Assembly (NCBI GenBank): GCA_001986395.2
Contig: MQVO02000170.1
Location: 1 to 17,971 of the forward strand
Origin: Irpex lacteus
Lineage: Eukaryota > Basidiomycota > Agaricomycetes > Polyporales > Irpicaceae
Length of the DNA stretch: 17,971 bases
Reading direction: 5' to 3'
Below, piece after piece: positions 8,229-15,917 of the stretch (positions within the stretch are counted from its first letter, which is position 1; each line of letters begins with the position of its first letter). Under the pieces are notes generated by a model, which was not told where the DNA came from, made no database searches, and worked only from the letters and a program-made list of their open reading frames with translations. The position numbers and the translations under genes were made by a program.

Positions 8229-8437
8229 GTCGGCATAAAACAAAAGACAGAATGGGGTCTGAAACATGATCCTATTTGGATGGCTAGTACGTGGTGCATG
8301 TGGTGCAGCACCGCGTACGAGCCATCCAAATAAGGCATGCGATGCCAGCACCGTTCATAGCTGCCCCAATCGGGGATTGAACCAGCGACCTCATGTCGTG
8401 ATCATACCCCTGTGCCAAATGGCCGACATTGAGCACC
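8229..8437 (-). mobile_element. tRNA-derived SINE-like element, copy B, with long internal hairpin
   Basis: On the minus strand it has A box TGGCACAGGGG (8407-8417) and B box GGTTCAATCCC (8373-8383), with head and body matching copy A (GGTGCTGGCAT, then AGGATCATGTTTCAG and a CCATTCTGTCTTTTGTT end). The anticodon-like loop carries TGA, but position 33 is A rather than the conserved U. The body contains a long hairpin (8273-8332) in place of the short one of copy A. It lies between the diverged repeat part and direct repeat copy 2. Confidence 0.6.
8273..8332. other. Long stem-loop inside SINE copy B
   Basis: The outer arms TATTTGGATGGCT (8273-8285) and AGCCATCCAAATA (8320-8332) pair perfectly over 13 bp. 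After one A/G mismatch, 8287-8297 pairs with 8308-8318 over 11 positions (one G-T wobble), leaving a 10-base loop. About 24 base pairs in all. Confidence 0.85.
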
Positions 8438-8817
8438 TTTCGTCAATGTCTTTGTATTCAGACTCTGCGTACTTCGGTAATATATACTCCATTCGATATC
8501 GGTAGAATTCAACGATGCAAGATGATGACTGCTTCTGGCATAAAGGGATAGCATGCTGAGATGGCAAACTGCCACATCCCACGCTTCTACACAATAAGGA
8601 TAGCTCGCGTACTACATTCCGATAACATTCTACACACATATCGGGGTTTCAATAGGTGTTGTCTGATTTTGCGTTGTTGATTGACACTCACATTCCCAAC
8701 AACTGTGTAGAACGTTATAGGAACCTCGGTCGACACGTGTGTTTGGGCGCTAATTACAAGCCCAAGGCCACCTGAACCCCAAGCCCAACTGAATCCTATG
8801 TACTCTTTTCTATAGCA
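8394..8817. repeat. Long direct repeat, copy 2
   Basis: Near-identical to 7539-7971 in the same orientation, about 855 bp downstream. It contains palindrome copy 10. Both half-sites are intact despite substitutions around them. Confidence 0.85.
8619..8644. repeat. 26-bp palindrome CCGATA-N14-TATCGG, copy 10
   Basis: Carried in direct repeat copy 2. It is the last intact copy in the window; none occurs in the remaining 9.3 kb. Confidence 0.8.
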
Positions 8818-9029
8818 TGTTTATTTCGTTACGAGCACGCTATCAGACAAAGTATGATCACGTTAGTGCGCTCGATGACGTAACAGGGTTAGGCCGGTTC
8901 ACTCACTGGATTGCCGCGTGATGGTTGAATCGAACATATGCAAGGTGCAAGATTAGCATGATTGGTCTCGTTGCCGTAGCACGAAAACGCCGATATAAAA
9001 TGACGCATGTTGTCGGGAAATGGTACGAA

Positions 9030-9073
9030 GGTGCCGGGTACCACCATTGAAGATGCCGGGTACCACCATTTCG
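9030..9073. repeat. 22-bp tandem duplication
   Basis: Two adjacent copies (9030-9051 and 9052-9073) share TGCCGGGTACCACCATT. It lies just downstream of the stop of the 9106-11065 gene. A degenerate palindrome (CCGATA at 8990-8995, TGTCGG at 9011-9016) is nearby. Confidence 0.75.
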
Positions 9074-9105
9074 GTGACAGCGAATTCAGCCAATTCGCCG
9101 ATGAC

Positions 9106-11065
9106 TTATGCGTCAAGCTGGCGGCGAAACGAACGCTTGGAAGAAAAGATATGAAGTGATCTCGCACCTTCTGTCCTTTGCTTCTTCACCTTGACATCTT
9201 TCGACAATGTCGATGGACTCGACAGAGCGCTCGAACTCGACTCACCGGACGACGATGAATTACCCTCGTCTTCATCCGCTGCATCTCGGATGGAGGAATC
9301 TGGCGACGTGGTCCGTAGTCCCGCAGGATCTGATGGAGTTGGCGAGTCGAAAAGGCGGGGTGACTCGTGATCAGTGGTTGGATTAGGCTGCACCATATCC
9401 ACGTCCTCATCGTTATCGACCACACCACCGACGAGCGGCGAGCCCGCGTCAGCCCTCGATTCGGCCGCGACTTGTGAGCTACCTCCTGCGCCGGACGACA
9501 TGTGTTCACGCTGCATCGACGCTTCAACCGCGGCAACGTCACGGCTTCGTCGAATTGCTTCAGCCATCTCCTCGGAGTCAATCTCGTCCATGGCGACATC
9601 AACATCAGCGGAAACGAAGGAATCTGGGAAGGGATCCCCGTGGATGGCAAGCGACGTGATATTGAGGGCTGAGGCAAGACTGTCAGAATGGGTGTGAGAT
9701 GTGGTACCCTGATCGACACTGTCATCTTGCATGCTCTCGGAGTCGAGGGATGGATGAGTTGAAGCGAGTGGGGACAGCGGCGGAACATCATTGCGGACTC
9801 GTGAGGTTGACGACGAAATTGAGGCCTGTGTCACTGTATCACCGCGATGACGTTTCAAGGCCTTCTCCTCGGCCTCGTCACGACCATCGTCACCTCGCTG
9901 AGGAGAGTGGGACGATCGGTCGCTTGCAACTGACTCAGCGTGGCTTCTCTTTCGCCTGATGAGGTGCACATCCGCTGCGGGTTCGCCTTCTCCTTGACGT
10001 TCAATCGCACTCGCGGCATTTGCCTTCTTCTTGGGCTTAGGTCGGAGTTTAGGCCCTTTCGATGCCGCTTGGCCCGTCATGTCGTTGCTCTCATCGTCCA
10101 CACCTTCTGCTGCGGCCTTCTTGCCCTTCTTGTTGGGTTTAGGAGGCACAATGGTGTCCCTTCGAATGGGCGCTGGAGGAGCTGCAGATGATGGTGGCTG
10201 TGTACCTGCTGTAAGGATGAGACACTCAGAATCAACGAACAGATTTATATGACACGCTCTCTTACCCTGCTCCGTGGTCGCCGTGGGGATGGATGGCTCC
10301 GTCGTTTCAGTCTTGATTCGGCCAGCGACCCGCGCTTGTCGATACTGTTCACCCATGAACGCGAACGGGAGTGCGCCAGTGACGGGACACGGGTCCTGAA
10401 CACGACGAGGGAGTAATCGCTCATCAAAGGCGACAGACTTCAGCTGGAAAATGTCCGAGCGCAGATGTGGGTATTTCGCCAAGATGGCGTCGTGATCGGC
10501 TTTCTTCTCCTTCTGTGGGGCCAACGCCTTGACAACCTGCTTTTGAAACATGAAGACCGTCTGCTCGATGACGTTGCTTGCAGCCTAACATTCACCAAAT
10601 CACCAAATCAGTTATTGCCAAGCATCTGGAAGACTTGTCTCCTACCGCATGCAGCGCGCGAACTGCAGTCTTCACTTCCAGCGTAGTCACAGCAGAATCG
10701 GAAGCCGAGGAAGGAAGGATGTTGAACGAAAGGGGGAGAGTCGTGACGATAGACGATGAAACACGGGTAAGCAGCCGATCCAACTCTTCGTGTGCACGTT
10801 GACGATATTTCGTGCATTCGATCTCGAGATCAGCAAGCGGTGTGTCGGTTTCCGGCATTTGAACGAACTTTTTCTTGTTGCGAAAGCCGTCGGGCCAAGG
10901 AAACGAGCTAGTCGTGGGCAAGAGGAATGGCTTGAGTGCGTCCTCCAAAGAGCTTCTGAGATATCCACCAGAGTCGCTAGCGATGAACCCCTCGCAATAG
11001 TTCTGGACAACCGTGGTCTCCATAATCGCGCAAGACACCCAGTACTTGATCACCTGTGTGGGCAT
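9106..11065 (-). CDS. Large Ser-rich disordered protein with helical N-terminal domain
   Basis: I do not recognise a named family. Exons 10646-11065, 10266-10584 and 9106-10208, with introns 10585-10645 (61 bp, GTAGGA..GTTAG) and 10209-10265 (57 bp, GTAAGA..TTACAG), total 1842 nt (613 residues). The second intron is a multiple of three without stops, so it could also be retained. Residues 1-245 look folded, with hydrophobic and charged helices (LRSSLEDALKPFLLP, ADLEIECTKYRQRAHEELDRLL, IEQTVFMFQKQVVKAL). Residues about 255-613 are low complexity: basic patches (KPNKKGKKAA, RPKPKKKA, RRKRSHAES) that could act as nuclear localisation signals, then long Ser/Asp/Glu stretches. Its style is shared with the 11877-15597 neighbour (Lys-Pro basic patch, Ser/Pro-rich tail). 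The ATG at 11065 is the only upstream Met in frame with the helical part; Met15 is an alternative. Function unknown. Confidence 0.65.
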
Positions 11066-11068
11066 GGT

Positions 11069-11112
11069 TGATGCATCATCCTAGGCTACTTGCCCTAGTG
11101 TGTGATGCATCA
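11069..11112. promoter_or_regulatory. Paired TGATGCATCA palindromes just upstream of a start codon
   Basis: The perfect 10-bp palindrome TGATGCATCA occurs at 11069-11078 and again at 11103-11112, with CCTAGG/CCTAG between. The first copy lies three bases upstream of the ATG at 11065 (minus strand), so the pair sits in the 5' leader or core promoter. It can form a hairpin as RNA or serve as twin protein-binding sites; which one cannot be told from sequence. Confidence 0.5.
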
Positions 11113-11502
11113 GTCTCAGGCAAACAGAGCTGTGAACTGTAACAGGTGCGGGCTGGCAATTGCCGTGCTGAACAATCACCGGCATCATTCGGCACTGCTC
11201 TAAAAGGGTAATCAAGCGCCCCCGAGTATTTTTATAATAGAAAACGGGCGCTGAAGGATATTTTTGGGCGCTGCAGGACGTTGGGCCTTGTCAATGTCAG
11301 CGAAATGCTTATGTAATGACTTTCCCAGCTAGATTCGCACTTTTCACACACATAATGAGCGCCTGATAATAACAGACATGTATTCCGGGCAATATAACCT
11401 CCTCGGTGATCACACAGCGGTAGCTATAGTTATAAAGCGACATACATTGCAGTTGAGAAACATTACAGAGTGCGCAAGCGTGATACGGAAAGCGGGGTGT
11501 AA
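11113..11502. other. Intergenic stretch between two minus-strand genes
   Basis: No gene is supported. It holds a short repeat of GGGCGCTGAAGGAT and GGGCGCTGCAGGAC near 11245 and 11265, both followed by or following a GGGCG motif. It should include the promoter of the 11065 gene and the 3' end of the upstream gene. Confidence 0.4.
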
Positions 11503-11876
11503 CTAACGGCGGCGCTTTTGCAGGGCTTGTTCTTCGTCGGGTAAATCCTCCGCAGGCCGTTTCTTGCTACAGCATTGCAAATCAGCATGCAGCCACGTAT
11601 GAGTGGACAGAGACTTACCCAAGCGACATAGTAGCGATCAAGAGCTGCTGCATAACCCAAGCAACATCTGTTGCTGCCTCCGACCATTCCTCTGCGGTCG
11701 ATACAGCACGGTAAAGGAAGAGGCCGGCGACGAAGTTGACAACGCCGTTGCTGCCTACATGCAGCATACTAGTCCAGTCGCCGTGCTCTAACCTTTGAAG
11801 CTCGCCATCCTTGCTATGTCGCCAAGCGGGATTCAAGGTCTTCCACCAGGTCTTCCACTCGTTCGCGTATAAGCTT
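11503..11876 (-). pseudogene. Out-of-frame C-terminal exons of the 11877-15597 gene
   Basis: Directly after the stop of the 831-residue frame, another frame reads on through LKDRSLYANEWKTWWKTLN and then GDWTSMLHVGSNGVVNF and EWSEAATDVAWVMQQLL. A 52-bp intron (11567-11618, GTAAGT..GCTGTAG, CTGAT branch) joins it to a basic last exon ending QKRRR and a stop at 11503. From memory of the family, the W..WW..L.P.WR and EW..AV.DV.W blocks are its usual C-terminus. The join to the preceding exon needs a +1 shift, and the usual roughly 80 residues in front of this block seem absent. It is a decayed end, a sequencing error, or exons reached by a splice I could not find (a weak GTGGCC donor with an 82-bp intron would restore the frame). 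Confidence 0.5.
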
Positions 11877-14800
11877 CTATCCTTGAGTTTCAGGTGAATC
11901 CGATTCCGGCGTCTGAATCTTCATCCAGGATGGCCAGGCATGGCTGTCGTTATTACCGGCCACCTCAGTCGCAGTACCGTTCCCCCCATCACCGTCAGGC
12001 GCATCACCATGCCCGCCGTCTCCCTCAGGTGCATCGCCGTTCCCCCCATCACCGTCAGGCGCATCACCATGCCCGCCGTCTCCCTCAGGTGCAACGCCGT
12101 CCCCCCCATCACCGTCAGGCGCATCGCTGTGCCCGCCGTCTCCCTCAGGCGCATCGCTGTGCCCGCCGTCTCCCTCAGGCGCATCGCCGTGCCCACCGTC
12201 TCCCTCAGGCGCATCACCACACCTGCCATTGCCATCAAGCGCACCTGGCTCAGTCACGCCTCTATCAGACGCATATCCCTCGCCACCTCCTCCTTCAATG
12301 CCACCTTCTTCAGCTGCACCGTCTGACACATTGGTGAGATGTGATGACGCACTCTGATTGTACGACTTCATACCTTCTATTTCCTGGCCATGAGGTTCGT
12401 GGAATGCTTGAGTAGACGGTAGCACGCCGTCGTGCTGCCCATTCACGTCCGCTGCGCACGTTGATGGCCCAGACACGGGGGAGTGGTCGCTGACTGGCCG
12501 GGTTGCATGTGCTTCAGTGTTTTCTGGTGATGATTGCGGTGGTGAGTTACGAGCCGTCTGCTCGTGAGGCTCATGGAGAGGGGGTGTAGCAGAGTGAGGA
12601 AGGGAAAGCGCAGTGGCAGTGGCAGTGGAAGTCGTAGTCGTAGCCGTAGACAGCGCTGATGAATTTGTTGAACGGCGGGAGTTGCCGAGAACGTCAGCGC
12701 CAGTATCAATACCAAGTTCGGCCAGTAATATGTTGTTCCTAATGATGGTACATGACCGGCTGAAGTCGAACTCCGTCATGCCGGTCCAATCAGCGATGTG
12801 CTTGCGCTTTTCTTCTGTGGTGAGCGATTCCAGCCATTTCAGTATATCTGCAGGTACGTCTGGTCGCATTGTGTCCTGAGGGATGATGGCTGGCTGTGGC
12901 TTTTTCCTTGGTTTAGGCTTAGGACGGGTGGCAGCTGCAGCAGCTGGTGCGGCTTGACCAGCATGATCATCGACCAAAGTTGCCTTCTTCTTACCTTTCG
13001 TTTTCTTCTTTCCAGATGAACCGCCAGCCGCATTCCCAGGAGGGACCTCGCCACTCGCGCGAGGCTGTACTGAGCTATTGTCGGTAGTCACTTCTACCTC
13101 CTCGACCATATCTTCAGCCTCCATCTCCCTTTCCTCCGCATCCTTCGGAGCAGCATACGTTGCTAAGCATGTATGTCAATAGTCCATTCCTCGATGTTGA
13201 TGGACTAATTGGCTCACCTTTGGTACGACTCAAGTACTTTGCGAAACTTCCCATGAAGTTCCGTCGAAAGCCATCCGGGTTGCATGTAGGAAAGTCGCGA
13301 GGAGACGTCTCGTCTGTCTTCCCGTAGTGGACCGAAGCCACAAGATAGTCGGCATCGGGCCCTTCTGATGGTAGAGGGCGTGCACCTCCAATCAAGGTGA
13401 CAGAAGTGAGGCCGGTGTACTTGCTAATTAACTGCAGGATGGGCGTAGCCACGCTCGAAAGTCGGTTGCGAGCCCTGGAACAGGTCAGCTGTGCTATACC
13501 GCTTAAGAATACACCATACTCACTCTAACTGAGCATCAGGATCATCAGAAGGGTCACCATGTGCGGCCTCCTTGTACGCGGCACACTTCTTCTGCCAGTC
13601 ATCGTTGGCTGCCTGGGTAAGCGCTAGCCTATCCTCGTTACTCATATTCGCGACCGCTGTAACGCCATTACTTCGTAATGTGTTGGTTACATGTGCAAAC
13701 TCACTACTGAGACTCAGCAGACCCTACCAGACTCCTAGAACCCACCAGTAACCTAGGTCACGATGAGGCTGTGCAAAGCTATGCATGGATATGTGAAGCT
13801 ATGCGCAGGCTACGATGTGGCTGTGCGCTACCTATGAGTCATTCTGCATCCACGACAACCAAATCAGTCAGCATACGTGAGGCTATGCACTGTGGCTATG
13901 CTGCAGAACATTCCGGAACAAATTGCACAGCAAATCTATGTCATCCCCACCTTGTTACGTGTTTCATATCGGCAACGCACAGCGTTGTCACGGCCATTGT
14001 AGATACAGATCCCTGAGGCTATGCTAGTAGATACATGACTTCCTGTACATATAAATAGAGGAGCCTTCCTGCCCCAGAATCCAAGCAACTTCAGAGGAAG
14101 CATTTAGTACCCACTGAGTCAGTTAGTAGGAACGTTCAGTCGTACGTTTACGTCTATAGCTTAGGTGTAACTCCACAAGCGGGTTAGCCTTTCAGAACTC
14201 CTTGGTTGCTTGATAGCTATCACGTAAGTAGACACTCATCAGGCGCACAGAGCTGCGAAGGGAGCTGTCTATTACGCTGCTAGTATCAAGTACTCGTGAG
14301 GATTCAGCCGTAGTCGTTCATCGTATCAGGTATCGTATCGTATTAGTCTGATCCAGGGTATTGCTTGTTTCTTCCCTCTACTCTCTCACTCTACTCTCAA
14401 CTCTAAACCCACCTTCTCATAGTCTATAGTTCCTGTCTAAAGATCTTTCACTCCCCAACACGAACGACCGGGATAGATCGACCTAACGTCTGGTCCATTG
14501 ATTCTCGGCAGAAGAGATTAGGCTTGCGTATCGTAGACATCACTCCGACCTTCGTGTTCACCAGTCCCAGAGCTACTCATCGCTAGGCGTAGTGCTAGTC
14601 ACACCCACTTCGATTCCCCCTTCCGTTTCCCATCCAACTCTACACCACATATCTATTTGCTCTGCCTGGTACCATAACACTTACCGCGTCTCAGTCGTCT
14701 CACGTATCCCAGGCCGCTGCACTTGCAATCTCATTTTCTGATCTCGACACCGCCTCCTTCGCTATCGCGCTGCGTAAGGCGATTCCTGTCTTGGCCGCGG

Positions 14801-15597
14801 TCGTCTCACGCTCGTTGTAAGTCTTCTGAATCTCTTCGCGATGTGTGCGCATGTAGTATTGCCAGTCAGTGATGGCCTTAGGAACAGTGCGCTGGGGAAC
14901 TCGAAGATCCATCAACACAGCCTTCCACGGGTTCTGAGACTGCACGGAAACTTTCCGATGACGCCAGCGAAACCACGTCTTCAAAGACTACAAGGTATGA
15001 GCATCTATATATGTCTGTCGCGTGTGAACTCACCTCGTTTGTCTGTGTCATGACCTCCTCTTCTGTAAGCCCCGCTCCATCAAACGGCATGCCTTCGCGT
15101 GCTTCCTTCCAGTCAAACCTCTCCCAAAACTCCGTGCGAATCAAGTGCCAGAACTCCTCGAGTCCCTTCAACTTTCCCTCGGCCGACTTATGGGCCGCAG
15201 CATACACGTCGACGTACTCCATGAGGAAGGTGAACATGTTGCCTCTGAACCGGCCTTGATTTCCAGCCTTGCCACCTTTCCTTGCTTGTCGTTCAGCCTT
15301 TGTCTTGCTTTTGCGACGGGCATGCACAAGGGTCCGAGCGCCTTCGTATTCGCTTTCCTCGTCTCCGCTCTCCCTCCCACTCGGGTCATTCCTTTCTTGC
15401 TCAGCCTCGTCTTCCCATCCGTCTTCATCCTCCTTCTCGCCTTCTTCGTTGTCGCGATGTTCGGCGTTGATGGATGGGTCATTGGATGGACGGCATGCAT
15501 CGTTGGACGGGCGGTCTCCATTTTCGTCGACTGTGCCGCTAATCGCAGGAGCAGGGTCGTGCCCACTGTCGGAGGAGGGTAGAGCAATGGCTGGCAT
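11877..15597 (-). CDS. Agaricomycete orphan-family protein, probably interrupted by a solo LTR in an intron
   Basis: Five exons (15034-15597, 14704-14987, 13524-13628, 13218-13474, 11877-13162) give 2496 nt (831 residues). Three introns are 46-55 bp. The fourth (13629-14703) is 1075 bp and appears to contain an LTR. Residues 1-95 are acidic, followed by a basic patch (RRKSKTKAERQARKGGKAG). Then come a helical part (FTFLMEYVDVYAAA), SLKTWFRWRHRK, NPW (207-209) and DWQYYM (229-234), and a PILQLISKYTG..VTLIGGARP segment. I recall this order from a large mushroom family of unknown function. The third quarter has KPKPRKK and ADWTG; the last part is Ser/Pro-rich, then decapeptide repeats. If the LTR intron is not spliced, the right half would end at 14700 and the left half could start at the ATG at 13645, giving two proteins. 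The frame continuity across the insertion favours one gene. Confidence 0.6.
11979..12218. repeat. 30-bp coding minisatellite, eight clean copies
   Basis: Eight 30-bp units on the minus strand encode a decapeptide of the form GDAPEGDGGH, with D/E, H/N/D and G/S variants; degenerate units flank it on both sides. The period is a multiple of three, so copy-number change keeps the frame. It lies near the 3' end of the last exon of the 831-residue frame, about 100 bp before the frame break. Confidence 0.9.
13653..13657. repeat. Putative target site duplication ACCGC, left
   Basis: ACCGC directly precedes the TGTAACG that opens the putative LTR and matches the right-hand copy at 14683-14687. Five base pairs is the usual target-site length for Gypsy and Copia integrases. 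Confidence 0.5.
13658..14682 (+). mobile_element. Putative solo LTR of about 1 kb within an intron
   Basis: The stretch starts with TGTAACG and ends at CCATAACA (14679) or three bases later, flanked by ACCGC on both sides. It contains no open frame of note. Inside, repeated GGCTATGC-like motifs (about 13765-14025) look like a U3 enhancer zone. TATAAATAG (14050-14058) is followed by a long pyrimidine-rich leader. These traits fit the U3-R-U5 of an LTR retrotransposon, and the lack of any internal region suggests a solo LTR left by recombination. The three bases CTT between CATAACA and ACCGC are unexplained, so the exact right end is uncertain. It sits antisense to the host gene. Confidence 0.55.
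14050..14058 (+). promoter_or_regulatory. TATA box of the putative LTR
   Basis: TATAAATAG within ACATATAAATAGAGG is the strongest TATA match noticed in the window. It points to the right, away from the host gene's direction, and precedes a CT-rich stretch about 330-400 bp downstream. It is consistent with an LTR promoter. Confidence 0.55.
14683..14687. repeat. Putative target site duplication ACCGC, right
   Basis: Matches the copy at 13653-13657. Removing one copy plus the element leaves a 45-bp intron with a GTGAG donor, a GTAAC-like branch and an ATAG acceptor. Confidence 0.5.
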
Positions 15598-15917
15598 ATT
15601 ACTTGTGCGTTGTAGCTCAGGAAGAAATAGGAAATGTAGGACGTCTTCACTCTATTTACTGAAAAGGACTGCTTATGGGAATTACCTTTACAGATTTCTG
15701 CCTTATGTGCGACGGCCGCGCGTCCTGTGGGGCCCAGATCGTATGATACTATCCGACTCACCCACGTAAATTACTCACCTGATGCTACCTACTGACACAA
15801 CCGCCCACAGACCTGTTCCTTTTTCGGTGACAGTTCCCGTGGGCTTAAAAGCCGACCTTTCTAATTCCCCCAGCCCAACACAACTCTCCCTCGTACCTCT
15901 ACCATCGTCTACCCAGC
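15598..15917. promoter_or_regulatory. Divergent intergenic region, likely bidirectional promoter
   Basis: The 320 bp between the minus-strand ATG at 15597 and the plus-strand ATG at 15918 must serve both genes. On the plus side CTTAAAAGCC (about 15844-15853) is a weak TATA-like site, followed by a pyrimidine-rich leader (15865-15915) typical of fungal transcription starts. No 26-bp palindrome is present. Confidence 0.45.

Noticed and set aside
8990..9016. An eleventh palindrome (CCGATA followed by TGTCGG)
   Set aside because: One half-site is altered and the spacing is 15 rather than 14, so it may be chance or a decayed copy; not counted.
11894..12337. Long plus-strand open frames rich in Arg/His/Pro opposite the decapeptide repeats
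   Set aside because: They arise because the 30-bp repeat lacks stops in several frames; the minus-strand frame joins well-supported exons.
13967..13972. A TATCGG half-site within the putative LTR, and others at 7641, 8072 and 8495
   Set aside because: None has CCGATA 20 bp upstream, so they are single hexamers (the last three are the same place in repeat copies).
15145..15769. Overlapping plus-strand frames opposite the first exon of the 831-residue gene
   Set aside because: They mirror an acidic/basic minus-strand exon, show no intron signals, and have compositions typical of antisense shadows.
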